Assembly (NCBI RefSeq): GCF_040783535.2 | Contig: NZ_JBFONW020000001.1 | Location: 434,001 to 498,000, forward strand | Direction: 5' to 3' | Length of the DNA stretch: 64,000 nt | Source: Aestuariibius insulae | Lineage (GTDB): Bacteria > Pseudomonadota > Alphaproteobacteria > Rhodobacterales > Rhodobacteraceae | Shown: piece after piece, positions 27,196 through 36,257 of the stretch | Layout: each line of letters begins with the position of its first letter | Numbering within the stretch: the first letter of the stretch is position 1 | Translations under genes and position numbers: made by a program | Notes under the pieces: model-generated | What the model was told of the DNA's origin: nothing | Database searches by the model: none | What the model saw: only the letters and a program-made list of their open reading frames with translations

Positions 27196-28365
27196 ATGAT
27201 GTACCCCGAGCGGTTTTCGAACCTACCGGACTATGCGTTTCCGCGCCTGCGGACATTGCTGAACGGCATCCAGCCGGGCGGCGATCCCGTTGTCATGACC
27301 ATCGGAGAGCCGACGCATCCCTTTCCGCAATGGGTTGGGGAGGAGTTGTCGGCAAACCTTGCGGGCTTTAACCGTTATCCGCCCAACCCCGGATCTGACG
27401 AGCTGCTCAGCGCAATCACAGGCTGGATCTCGCGGCGTTACGGCGTGCCCGAACCTGCGGCGATGGCTCTGAACGGCACGCGTGAGGGGCTCTACAATGC
27501 GGCGATGGCGCTTTGCCCCGAGGACAAGAACGGGCGGCCTGTCGTCCTGACGCCGAACCCGTTCTATCAGGTCTACATGGTTGCAGCCCTGTCCGTCGCG
27601 GCCGAGCCGGTCTTTGTCGATGCAACGGCCGAGACGGGGTTCCTGCCGGATTACACCGCTTTGCCCGACGATATCCTGAACCGGACGGCGATCGCCTATA
27701 TCTGCTCGCCCGCGAACCCCCAGGGCGTGGTGGCGAGCCGCGACTACTGGCGTGATCTGCTCGCGCTGGCGGAGCGGTACGATTTCCGCATCTTTGCCGA
27801 TGAGTGCTATTCCGAGATCTACCGCGATGACGCACCCGTCGGCATTCTGACCGTCGCGCATGAAATGGGCGCTGATCCCGAGCGGGTGGTGCTTTTCAAT
27901 TCGCTCTCCAAGCGCTCGAACCTGCCGGGGCTGCGCTCCGGCTTTGTTGCAAGCGGACCCGGGGCCATCGCCCAGATGCAGCAGCTTCGTAACTATGCTG
28001 GAGCCCCACTGCCGCTGCCGCTCCAAGCCGTCGCCGCCCGCGCTTGGAGCGACGAAGCGCATGTGGAGGCGAACCGGGCGCTTTATCATGCGAAATACGC
28101 GCTGGCCGATGAGATCCTGGGCGATGTGCCCGGCTATATGAGCCCTGTCGCTGGGTTTTTCCTCTGGCTGCCCGCCGAGGATGGCGAGGCGGCGACCGTG
28201 CGGCTCTGGCGCGAGACCGGCGTGAAAGTGCTGCCCGGCAGCTATCTGGCGCAGGACGGGGCCGCCGGGAACCCGGGACACGGATATATCAGGGTCGCGC
28301 TGGTCGCGGCCCAAGACGACACGCGGCGCGGGCTGACGGCCCTGCGCGACAGCCTTTACGCATAG
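27196..28365 (+). CDS. Class I/II PLP aminotransferase (DapC-like)
   Basis: 389-residue fold-type I aminotransferase. The PLP lysine is Lys239 (SLSKRSNLPG), and other family contacts include YICSPANPQG and ADECYSEIY. The closest recognised relatives are DapC, succinyldiaminopimelate aminotransferase in lysine and peptidoglycan synthesis. I would not exclude an alanine or aspartate-like substrate. ATG 27196 is followed by a second ATG at 27199. ftsK starts 9 bp downstream. Confidence 0.85.
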   Translation: MMYPERFSNLPDYAFPRLRTLLNGIQPGGDPVVMTIGEPTHPFPQWVGEELSANLAGFNRYPPNPGSDELLSAITGWISRRYGVPEPAAMALNGTREGLYNAAMALCPEDKNGRPVVLTPNPFYQVYMVAALSVAAEPVFVDATAETGFLPDYTALPDDILNRTAIAYICSPANPQGVVASRDYWRDLLALAERYDFRIFADECYSEIYRDDAPVGILTVAHEMGADPERVVLFNSLSKRSNLPGLRSGFVASGPGAIAQMQQLRNYAGAPLPLPLQAVAARAWSDEAHVEANRALYHAKYALADEILGDVPGYMSPVAGFFLWLPAEDGEAATVRLWRETGVKVLPGSYLAQDGAAGNPGHGYIRVALVAAQDDTRRGLTALRDSLYA

Positions 28366-28374
28366 GGATACCCG

Positions 28375-31068
28375 ATGGCTTCTTACCAGACACGCACGCG
28401 CGATCCTCTTCTCGACAGCACCATGCAGGCGGCGATCGAGAAACGCGGGGCCGAACTGGTCGGTCTGGCGCTGATCGCGCTGGGCGTGATGGCGGCGATG
28501 ATGATCGGATCCTACACGCCGGACGATCCAAGCTGGCTGTCAGCGACGGATGCGCCGGTGGAGAACTGGCTGGGACGGCTGGGCGCCTCGATCGCGGCGC
28601 CGCTTTTCATGATCGTGGGCTGGGGATCTTGGGGGATCGCGGTCGTGTGCCTCGTCTGGGGTCTGCGGCTGGTTCTGCATCGCGGCAAGGAGCGGGCGGT
28701 CGGTCGGCTGATCTTCGCGCCGATCGCGATCGCGCTGGTCTCGGTTTATGCCTCGACGCTCGCGCCGGGGGCGGGCTGGACCCATTCCTTCGGACTGGGC
28801 GGGCTCTTTGGCGATACGGTGCTAGGGATCCTCTTGACGATGTTCCCGTTCACCGCGGCCTTTGGGGTCAAGGTGATGTCGCTGATCGCGGCTTTGGCCA
28901 TCCTCGCACTCGGAGCCTTCGTTCTGGGTTTCACCCACGCCGAGCTGCGCCAGATCGGGCGGTTCCTGCTGGTGGGAACGGTCGTCCTTTACGACGGCGC
29001 GCTGCGCCTTGTCGGCCGCGGAGCCGGCGGCGCGATGCAGGCGGCGGCTGCTTTGAAAGAGCGTCGCACACTAGCCGAGCCCGTCGTACGGGCGGAGCCG
29101 CAGGCCGCGCCTCTGGTCGCCGATCCACGCCCGGCGCCAACGAGCGGTCTGGGCTCGATCCTGCCGCGTCTGCGCGGGCAGCCCATGCCGGAGCCTGAAC
29201 TGGTGGAGCGCGAAACCTTCGACGGACCCGAGCCGGGCGCGCCGGATGATGATCGGATTAAGGCCAAGATCAGCGATGTGATCAAATCTCGTGTGAAGGC
29301 GCCTCTGGTGGCGCAACGCGGCTCTCTGACCGAGGGGCGCGGTCCGAAGCCGTTGATCTTTCGCGAAGAACCTCCCGTAACGGAAGAGGCAGCCGCCGAG
29401 CCGATGCTCGATGTGGCCGAGCCTGTCCTGAGCGCGCCCTCGATCCCGGTGGAGGAACCCAAGCGCGTTGTGCAGACACCGCCCGCCCGCGTGGTGCAGC
29501 CCTCCAAGGCCGCCCGGGCCGAGGCGCAGCCCGCGCTGAAATTCGAGGACAAGGAGGCGAGCTACGAGCATCCGCCTCTGTCGCTCCTGACCGATCCGGC
29601 GGGCGTCGAACGTCACCATCTGAGCGAGGATGCGCTGGAGCAGAACGCGCGGATGCTGGAAAGCGTGCTCGACGATTATGGCGTGAAGGGCGAGATCGTG
29701 TCGGTCCGCCCCGGGCCGGTCGTGACGATGTACGAGCTGGAGCCCGCGCCGGGTCTGAAGGCAAGCCGGGTGATCGGTCTGTCGGACGATATCGCGCGGT
29801 CCATGTCGGCGCTGTCTGCCCGCGTTTCGACCGTGCCGGGGCGCAGCGTGATCGGGATCGAACTGCCGAACGAGAAGCGCGAGAAGGTCGTCCTGCGCGA
29901 GATCCTGTCGGCTCGAGATTTTGGCGATACGAATGCGCGCCTGCCGCTGGCGCTGGGCAAGGATATCGGCGGCGAGCCGGTGGTGGCGAACCTTGCCAAG
30001 ATGCCCCACCTTCTGATCGCGGGAACGACCGGATCGGGTAAATCCGTGGCGATCAACACGATGATCCTGTCGCTGCTTTACCGGCTGTCGCCGGACGAGT
30101 GCCGCCTGATTATGATCGATCCGAAAATGCTGGAACTGAGCGTTTATGACGGCATCCCGCATCTGCTCTCGCCTGTGGTCACGGACCCCAAGAAGGCGGT
30201 CGTCGCCCTTAAATGGGTCGTGGGCGAGATGGAGGAGCGCTATCGCAAAATGTCCAAGATGGGCGTGCGGAACATCGAAGGCTACAATGGGCGGGTGAAG
30301 GACGCGTTGGGCAAGGGCGAGATGTTCTCTCGCACCGTGCAGACCGGTTTTGACGACGAGACGGGCGAACCTGTTTGGGAAACCGAAGAGATCCAGCCAG
30401 AGACGCTGCCCTATATCGTCGTCATCGTCGACGAGATGGCCGACCTGATGATGGTCGCGGGCAAGGAGATCGAGGCCTGTATTCAGCGCCTCGCGCAGAT
30501 GGCACGGGCCTCGGGCATTCACCTCATCATGGCGACGCAGCGCCCTTCGGTCGATGTCATCACGGGCACGATCAAGGCGAACTTCCCGACCCGGATCTCT
30601 TTCCAGGTCACAGGCAAGATCGATTCGCGAACCATTCTGGGCGAGCAGGGGGCCGAGCAGCTTCTGGGCATGGGCGACATGCTTTGGATGTCGGGCGGCG
30701 GCAAGATCCGGCGCGTGCACGGGCCGTTCTGTTCGGACGAGGAGGTCGAGGAGATTGTGACCTACCTCAAAGGCTTCGGTCCGCCCGAATATATGTCAGG
30801 TGTCGTTGACGGGCCGGACGATGACAGCAGCAGCGATATCGATCTGGTACTGGGTCTGGGCGGCAATACCGACGGGGAGGATGCGCTTTACGATCAGGCG
30901 GTGGCGATTGTTGCCAAGGATCGGAAATGTTCGACCTCTTATATCCAGCGGAAACTGGCGATCGGCTATAACAAGGCCGCACGGCTGGTGGAGCAGATGG
31001 AGGAGAACGGTCTTGTGACGCCTGCCAATCATGTGGGCAAACGCGAGATCCTCGTACCCGAACAGTGA
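28375..31068 (+). CDS. ftsK: DNA translocase FtsK
   Basis: Pumps DNA through the division septum and helps resolve chromosome dimers. It has 897 residues: four to five N-terminal membrane helices (about 20-200), a variable linker (about 210-390) rich in Glu and Pro, and a RecA-like motor. The Walker A motif GTTGSGKS is at 550-557, and the Walker B is IVVIVDEMADLMM. The C-terminal gamma winged helix (about 830-897) has the KOPS-reading type ending CSTSYIQRKLAIGYNKAARLVEQME. The linker is shorter than in E. coli. Confidence 0.96.
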   Translation: MASYQTRTRDPLLDSTMQAAIEKRGAELVGLALIALGVMAAMMIGSYTPDDPSWLSATDAPVENWLGRLGASIAAPLFMIVGWGSWGIAVVCLVWGLRLVLHRGKERAVGRLIFAPIAIALVSVYASTLAPGAGWTHSFGLGGLFGDTVLGILLTMFPFTAAFGVKVMSLIAALAILALGAFVLGFTHAELRQIGRFLLVGTVVLYDGALRLVGRGAGGAMQAAAALKERRTLAEPVVRAEPQAAPLVADPRPAPTSGLGSILPRLRGQPMPEPELVERETFDGPEPGAPDDDRIKAKISDVIKSRVKAPLVAQRGSLTEGRGPKPLIFREEPPVTEEAAAEPMLDVAEPVLSAPSIPVEEPKRVVQTPPARVVQPSKAARAEAQPALKFEDKEASYEHPPLSLLTDPAGVERHHLSEDALEQNARMLESVLDDYGVKGEIVSVRPGPVVTMYELEPAPGLKASRVIGLSDDIARSMSALSARVSTVPGRSVIGIELPNEKREKVVLREILSARDFGDTNARLPLALGKDIGGEPVVANLAKMPHLLIAGTTGSGKSVAINTMILSLLYRLSPDECRLIMIDPKMLELSVYDGIPHLLSPVVTDPKKAVVALKWVVGEMEERYRKMSKMGVRNIEGYNGRVKDALGKGEMFSRTVQTGFDDETGEPVWETEEIQPETLPYIVVIVDEMADLMMVAGKEIEACIQRLAQMARASGIHLIMATQRPSVDVITGTIKANFPTRISFQVTGKIDSRTILGEQGAEQLLGMGDMLWMSGGGKIRRVHGPFCSDEEVEEIVTYLKGFGPPEYMSGVVDGPDDDSSSDIDLVLGLGGNTDGEDALYDQAVAIVAKDRKCSTSYIQRKLAIGYNKAARLVEQMEENGLVTPANHVGKREILVPEQ

Positions 31069-31238
31069 CTTGAGCCGCCGGGTGGCACTCGCGCGCCTCT
31101 ACGAAGCCCGCATCGCCCACCCGCCGACCCAAGACGAAGACGTTATTGGAACGCGAGCGCCGGTTATCGCTTATCATTGGGCGGGCCGGCAAAGAGTGCC
31201 TATGTTGACCCGAACCGAAACAATGCAGGCAATCTGAC

Positions 31239-31826
31239 ATGACCAGATATCTCATCGCTCCGATCCTTTGGCTGATCCTGGCCTTGCCCGCGGCGGCCCA
31301 GCAGATCCCGCTGGGAGAGTTGTCGCGCTATCTCAATAACTTGCAGACAGCGACCGGCGAGTTCACGCAGGTCAATGCCGACGGGACGCTCTCGACCGGT
31401 ACGATCTATATCAAGCGGCCTGGTCGGGTCCGGTTCGAATATAACCCGCCCGAACAGTCTCTTGTGATGGCGTCGGCCGGAACGGTCGCTGTCTTCGACC
31501 GCAAGTCCAATGCGGGCCCCGAGCAATATCCGCTGGCGCAAACGCCGCTCAAGATCATCCTCGAGCGCAATGTCGATCTGGCACGGGCCGGTATGGTCAC
31601 CGGTCATTCGACCGACGGGACCGCGACGACCGTGCGCGCGCAGGATCCGCAGCGCCCCGAGCTTGGTCATATCGATATGAAGTTCACGGCCAACCCGACC
31701 GAGTTGCGCCAATGGGTCATCACCGATCAAAGCGGATCGCAGACGACGATCATCCTCGGCGATCTGACCAAGGGCGTGGCAATTGCTGACAGCCAGTTCA
31801 ACATTCAGCGTGAGATCAACCGCTAG
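31239..31826 (+). CDS. lolA: LolA-family outer membrane lipoprotein carrier
   Basis: 195-residue periplasmic chaperone that moves lipoproteins from the inner to the outer membrane. A signal peptide runs to about residue 20 (ALPAAAQQ). The LolA phrases TATGEFTQVNADG, PGRVRFEYNPPEQ and the Ile/Val-rich hydrophobic lining follow. The position after ftsK is the usual alphaproteobacterial and gammaproteobacterial order, which supports the call. Confidence 0.92.
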   Translation: MTRYLIAPILWLILALPAAAQQIPLGELSRYLNNLQTATGEFTQVNADGTLSTGTIYIKRPGRVRFEYNPPEQSLVMASAGTVAVFDRKSNAGPEQYPLAQTPLKIILERNVDLARAGMVTGHSTDGTATTVRAQDPQRPELGHIDMKFTANPTELRQWVITDQSGSQTTIILGDLTKGVAIADSQFNIQREINR

Positions 31827-31945
31827 ATCTGGCCTCGACCCCCGGTCTGCTTGCGGAGCCGGGGGCCCTGGCTGCCCTCTGTCATGCTGCGAGAATTGCA
31901 GGATCATTTGTAAAGATCGCCTCGGTCGGACCGGCGGAGGCGTTC

Positions 31946-32380
31946 TTGCGAGCCGAGGTCAAAGACCGACCCCCAGCTCGCTTCAATCGGGCGGGTCAGA
32001 ACGCTCTCTATCTCAGCCCAAACGAGGAGAGCGCCCGCGTCGCCCTACGCTCCTATGAGATCGGTGAGAGCCCTGAGCGAGTGCTTTTGACCTACCAACT
32101 CGAGACGTGCACGCTTTTTGATCTGCGAGGGCCTGAGGCTTCTGATCTCTACGCCCGAGCTCGCCAACCGTGGCGGGTGGCGCTGGAAGCTGGCGAAGAG
32201 CCACCCTCGTGGGCGGCGGCGGACGAGATCCAGGCGGCGGGTTATGTGGGCCTGATCGACCCCTCCCGGCAGAAGTCGGGGCTTTGGCATGTGGCCATCT
32301 TCCGTTGGAACGAACCGGGCGCGCCCGGAATCCGGGCCGTCGGCCAGCCCATTCCGATTGTACTTCGCCCCGAAGCATGA
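31946..32380 (+). CDS. RES-domain protein, possibly truncated
   Basis: 144 residues from a TTG start, resembling RES-domain NAD+-degrading enzymes: RFNRAGQNALYLSPNEESARVAL, then VLLTYQLETCTLFDLR, PSWAAADEIQAAGYVGLIDPS and a C-terminal LWHVAIFRWNEPG. The usual N-terminal portion with a conserved Arg is short, and the usual Xre/DUF2384 antitoxin gene is missing on both sides. It may be a degraded or orphan toxin. Codon choice (CGA, CCC, GAG mixes) differs from its neighbours. The start is uncertain. Confidence 0.6.
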   Translation: MRAEVKDRPPARFNRAGQNALYLSPNEESARVALRSYEIGESPERVLLTYQLETCTLFDLRGPEASDLYARARQPWRVALEAGEEPPSWAAADEIQAAGYVGLIDPSRQKSGLWHVAIFRWNEPGAPGIRAVGQPIPIVLRPEA

Positions 32381-32415
32381 ATCTGGGAACCCGGCAGTGC
32401 GCCGGGTCGCTGCCT

Positions 32416-33009
32416 TTACCGGATCTTTCCGCAGGCCCTGAGCTGCGTGCCGTAAAGCACCGCGCGGTCGTCAAGCTCGGCGGCGACGCGCATCAGCCAG
32501 GCCTTGCGCGTGTAGCTGCCGCGCCGATAGCCCGAATGCCCTTCGTGATAGGCCAGATACTGGTTTCGGGTGTCATAAAGCGCGATCCCGTTCCGCTCTT
32601 GCGTGCGGGTCATGTACCAGCCCATGAAATCCGTCGCATCGAAGATGTCATCCCTCTTGGCGCGGCGTTGGCCGGTTTCCTCAAGGTATTCCTTCCACGT
32701 CCCATCGAGCGCCTGACTATAGCCATAGGCGGAGCTTTGACGCCCCGCCGGGATCACACCAAGCGTGAACCGGTAGGGGGTGCGCGCATTCCCGATGAAT
32801 TTGCTTTCCTGATAGATCGTGGCCATCTGAACCTCGACCGGAACGCCCCATTTGCGCTCGGTCCGCTTGAATGCGCGCAGGTAATCGGGGTTCTGACTGA
32901 CGATGCTGCAAGCATTGTCGAGATTATCGGGCGCCGCATAGTTGCTGCTGCCGCCGCCGCATCCTGCGACAGCCACACATAGAACCAGGGCGCGAAGGGA
33001 TCTGCTCAT
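32416..33009 (-). CDS. Lytic transglycosylase (SLT) lipoprotein
   Basis: 197-residue lipoprotein that cleaves peptidoglycan. The signal peptide ends at the lipobox AVAGC with Cys17, and the catalytic Glu68 lies in IYQESKF. ATG 33009 gives this signal; the longer frame upstream lacks one. YGYSQALDGTWKEYLEETG is typical of the SLT fold. It faces hspQ across a region that holds a minus-strand terminator. Confidence 0.9.
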   Translation of the reverse strand: MSRSLRALVLCVAVAGCGGGSSNYAAPDNLDNACSIVSQNPDYLRAFKRTERKWGVPVEVQMATIYQESKFIGNARTPYRFTLGVIPAGRQSSAYGYSQALDGTWKEYLEETGQRRAKRDDIFDATDFMGWYMTRTQERNGIALYDTRNQYLAYHEGHSGYRRGSYTRKAWLMRVAAELDDRAVLYGTQLRACGKIR

Positions 33010-33075
33010 CTCTGCCTCGCTTTTTTTATCTTGTTTTCGGCAAGTATACCGCATCTCTGGCCATTCGAGAATAGG

Positions 33076-33113
33076 CAAAAAACCGGCGGGCCAAGGTTGC
33101 TTGCCAGCCGGTT
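33076..33113 (-). terminator. Minus-strand terminator between hspQ and the SLT gene
   Basis: Stem AACCGGC (33081-33087) with GCCGGTT (33107-33113), and an inner stem CCAAG/CTTGC, is followed on the minus strand by six T residues. No minus-strand gene ends just upstream of it; the nearest is ggt, whose transcript would cross hspQ antisense. Confidence 0.7.
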
Positions 33114-33194
33114 CACAGAGTGTTTCCACGCAACTTTAGGACGACCCGTAGACTTATGCGACTAGCGGAACTAGCTCTGGGTCAGGAGCCTCTC

Positions 33195-33521
33195 ATGTTG
33201 AAGACGCGTGCGAAATATCATCTGGGACAGATTGTCCGGCACCGGAAGCATCCCTTCCGGGGGGTGGTCTTTGACGTGGACGCTATGTTTGCCAATACCG
33301 ATGAGTGGTACGAGGCGATCCCCGAGGACAGCCGCCCGAAGAAGGATCAGCCGTTCTATCATCTTTTGGCCGAGAACGACCAAAGCTACTACGTGGCCTA
33401 TGTGTCCGAGCAGAACCTGGTAGCTGATTACAGCGGTCAGCCGGTCGATCATCCCGATCTGGATGATCTGTTCGGGCCGTTCGAGGATGGCCATTATCCT
33501 CTGCATTTCGCGTTGAATTAG
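33195..33521 (+). CDS. hspQ: Heat shock protein HspQ
   Basis: 108 residues of the HspQ/YccV family, a small hemimethylated-DNA-binding-like protein that acts as a protease specificity enhancer. Family phrases are KYHLGQIVRHRKHPFRGVVFDVD and DQPFYHLLAENDQSYYVAYVSEQNL. ATG 33195 matches homologous starts; the longer frame is not supported. It converges closely with ggt, 2 bp apart. Confidence 0.95.
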   Translation: MLKTRAKYHLGQIVRHRKHPFRGVVFDVDAMFANTDEWYEAIPEDSRPKKDQPFYHLLAENDQSYYVAYVSEQNLVADYSGQPVDHPDLDDLFGPFEDGHYPLHFALN

Positions 33522-33523
33522 GA

Positions 33524-35101
33524 TCAGTATCCCAGCGCGCAGCCGTCCTTTCTGGGATCCGACGCTCCTTCGAGTACACCGTCCCCGTGGATCGCGATGG
33601 CCTGCGCGCCGCCGATCGCGACCTCGGGGATCTCGATCTTGTGGCCCAGATCGGTCAGTTCTGCGCGGACGGTGTCTGGATAGCCCCGCTCGACCTTCAG
33701 GCTGCCTGCATCGGCAAACGCGCGGGGCGCGTCGATCGCTGTCTGCGGATCCATGCCGAAATCAGCGATGTTGCTGACAAAGCGGGCATGACCGGTGGAC
33801 TGGTAGGCGCCGCCCATCACACCGAACGGCATGGTCGGGCGGCCCTCTCCGCCCAGAAAGGCCGGGATGATCGTATGCATGGGACGCTTGCCCGGCCCCG
33901 CCTCGTTCGGGTGGCCTTCGGCCAAGGTGAACCCGGCGCCGCGGTTCTGGAACAGGATCCCGTATTTCTCAGAAGCGATCCCAGAGCCGAAGGAATGGAA
34001 GATCGAGTAAATCAGGCTGACGGCCATGCGGTCCCGGTCGACGACGGTGATATAGATCGTGTCCTTGTGAACCGCTTCGCTCAACGGCGCAGGATCGGCC
34101 ATCGCCCGGGCCGGATCGATCAATGCCGCAAGCCGCTCCGCGGTGTCCTGTGCCAGCATATGCGCAAGCCGGGCTGTGTGATCTGGATCGGCAATCAGCC
34201 GGTTGCGGGCGTCATAGGCCAGTTTGGTCGCTTCGGCCTCGATATGGACGCGCTCCGCGCCCAGCGGGTCCATCGACGTGATATCGAACTGTTTGAGGAT
34301 GTTCAGAAGAAGCAGCGCCGTCGCGCCCTGTCCGTTCGGAGGATGCTCGGTCAGATCGGCCCCTTTGTAGGTGCCGCTGATCGGGTCGGTCCAGGTTGAC
34401 GCGGCAGTCGCGAAATCCTCCAGCGTATGCATGCCGCCTGCCGCGTTCAAAGCGGCAACCATATCCTCGGCAATTTCGCCTTCGTAAAAGGCGGCCCGTC
34501 CATCCTGAGCGATCTGGCGCAGGACCTCTGCCTGCCTGGGGGCGCGGAAGATCTGGCCGGGGCGCGGCGCAGTGCCTCCGATCAGGAAGGCATCGCGGGC
34601 AGAGCCTTGCAGCGTTTCGGTCGCCAGCGCCCAATCGAAAGCGGTCCGCGGCGCCACAGGTATGCCTGCTTCGGCGTAGTGAACGGCGGGGGCGAGCGAC
34701 GTGGCGAGGCCCGCACGGCCATATCGCTCGGACAGGGTGCAAAAGGCGTCGATCGCCCCGGGCACCGTCACCGCATGCGCGCTGGTCAGCGGGATTTCGG
34801 TATGCCCTTCGTCGCGCAACCGGGCCGCGTCGAAGGCGGCGGGCGCCCGCCCCGAGCCGTTGAGCGCGAGGATCCGATCTTCGCCGGGGAGCTGAACCAG
34901 GGCGAAGGCATCCCCGCCGATCCCGGTCATCTGCGGCTCGCAAATCCCCAGAAGGACCGCGCCCGCAATTGCGGCATCGACGGCATTCCCGCCCGATTCG
35001 AGGATCTGGATTGCGACCTTCGCGGCCAGCGGGTGGGAGGTCGCGCACATTCCGTTCATGGCCAAAACCGGCGACCGGCCGGGAAGGTGATAGTCTCGCA
35101 T
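33524..35101 (-). CDS. ggt: Gamma-glutamyltransferase family protein
   Basis: 525-residue N-terminal nucleophile hydrolase that cleaves or transfers gamma-glutamyl groups, as from glutathione. The self-cleavage nucleophile is Thr348 in HKDTIYITVVD, and the family EHPPNGQGATALLLLNIL and EATKLAYDARNR stretches are present. No clear signal peptide is seen, so this may be a cytoplasmic GGT-like member rather than a periplasmic enzyme. Confidence 0.9.
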   Translation of the reverse strand: MRDYHLPGRSPVLAMNGMCATSHPLAAKVAIQILESGGNAVDAAIAGAVLLGICEPQMTGIGGDAFALVQLPGEDRILALNGSGRAPAAFDAARLRDEGHTEIPLTSAHAVTVPGAIDAFCTLSERYGRAGLATSLAPAVHYAEAGIPVAPRTAFDWALATETLQGSARDAFLIGGTAPRPGQIFRAPRQAEVLRQIAQDGRAAFYEGEIAEDMVAALNAAGGMHTLEDFATAASTWTDPISGTYKGADLTEHPPNGQGATALLLLNILKQFDITSMDPLGAERVHIEAEATKLAYDARNRLIADPDHTARLAHMLAQDTAERLAALIDPARAMADPAPLSEAVHKDTIYITVVDRDRMAVSLIYSIFHSFGSGIASEKYGILFQNRGAGFTLAEGHPNEAGPGKRPMHTIIPAFLGGEGRPTMPFGVMGGAYQSTGHARFVSNIADFGMDPQTAIDAPRAFADAGSLKVERGYPDTVRAELTDLGHKIEIPEVAIGGAQAIAIHGDGVLEGASDPRKDGCALGY

Positions 35102-35369
35102 CGGGCGTCCTTTCAGGGGCGAGGCGGAAAATGACCGCCTGACCGAAAGGTTGCAAGGCCTGGGCTCTGATCCGCGCTTGCAGAGGCGCTATCTGGAAGG
35201 GAAAACATGGCAACAAAGGCCTCGACGCCGCGCCTTGGGTGGGGGCTATTAAGCGCAGCGCCGAGGGAAGCTTTGTAGCTACGGTGACATGTTTGACAGT
35301 CCATTCAGGCGGGGCTTGGGACGAATTCGGGCATCATTGCGACCATTTCCGCGAAACGGAAACAGTCCG

Positions 35370-35837
35370 TCACACCCCGCCGATCGCCATGCGAAAGCGC
35401 AGATGGTTCCGGCCCGCGCGCCGCTCGTAATCCAGATCCCGGGTCAGATCCTTGATCAAAAGCCAGCCGAAGCCGCCTTCGGGAAGATCTTGGGTCGGAA
35501 CGTTGAGATCCTGAAAAAGGCCGCTGGGCAGTTTGCCCCCCGGCATCGCCTGCCCCTCATCCGTGATGCGGCAGGAAATCCCATCGGGTTGGGGGCGCAC
35601 CGATATCTCGATCCAGCCATCAGGCCGACCACTATAGGCATGCTCCGCGATGTTGTTCACGATCTCGGCCAGGACCAGCTCCAGCGTGCTGCGCTCGTCC
35701 GGACGCAGATGGACAGGATCAAGCTGGAGGATCACCGACTGAACCGCCGCGCGCACCTCTTCGGGCGCGCTATTGAGAACCAGCCGGATCAGGGTCGATC
35801 GTTGCGGTGCCGGACGTGTGGGTGGGTCAATCGACAT
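35370..35837 (-). CDS. Anti-sigma-type ATP-binding kinase (RsbW/SpoIIAB-like)
   Basis: 155-residue HATPase_c domain protein. The N box is in ELVLAEIVNNIAEHAYS, and the ATP lid carries GGFGWLLIKDLTRD. It is the serine-kinase partner type in anti-sigma switching. I chose ATG 35837, with 11 bp overlapping the STAS gene, rather than the longer frame. The STAS antagonist is directly upstream, but no PP2C phosphatase or sigma factor is adjacent. Confidence 0.88.
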   Translation of the reverse strand: MSIDPPTRPAPQRSTLIRLVLNSAPEEVRAAVQSVILQLDPVHLRPDERSTLELVLAEIVNNIAEHAYSGRPDGWIEISVRPQPDGISCRITDEGQAMPGGKLPSGLFQDLNVPTQDLPEGGFGWLLIKDLTRDLDYERRAGRNHLRFRMAIGGV

Positions 35838-36165
35838 GGGCACGGATCGCGGTCTGAACGTCCGGATAGATCGCAAAGACGCTGTCCATCCGCGTCAGGC
35901 GAAAGACCTTGTCGACGATTGGGGCGAGGTTCGCGAGATCGAGTTGCTGTTCGGGCGACAGGACTTTCATCACCGCAACGATTGCACCCAGACCGGACGA
36001 ATCGATAAATTCGACGCGACTGAGATCCAGCACCACCTGAGATGGGCCGCCACGCGCCGCTGCCGCAACCTCGTCCTTGAAACGGATCGAGGAGACGGCG
36101 TCGATCCGGTCGTCGGTCACGGCAAGCACAAGGGCGCCGCCCATTTTCTGCTGTCTCAACGGCAT
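35827..36165 (-). CDS. STAS-domain anti-sigma factor antagonist
   Basis: 112-residue RsbV/SpoIIAA-like protein. The phosphorylation loop is VEFIDSSGLGAIV, with the Ser pair as the expected target. It forms a translationally coupled pair with the HATPase gene and would bind that kinase when unphosphorylated. ATG 36165 is chosen from homology; the upstream frame is not supported. Confidence 0.9.
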   Translation of the reverse strand: MPLRQQKMGGALVLAVTDDRIDAVSSIRFKDEVAAAARGGPSQVVLDLSRVEFIDSSGLGAIVAVMKVLSPEQQLDLANLAPIVDKVFRLTRMDSVFAIYPDVQTAIRAHVD

Positions 36166-36257
36166 ATCCCGATCCCTGCTGCCTGCCTCGTCTGGGAAAT
36201 CTAGATCGCAATCGTTACCATTCCGTTGAGGGCAAGTCGCAAAACGGAGAAAGACCG

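Noticed and set aside
29071..30720. 549-aa minus-strand frame opposite ftsK
   Set aside because: Antisense to the FtsK motor domain; composition is not protein-like.
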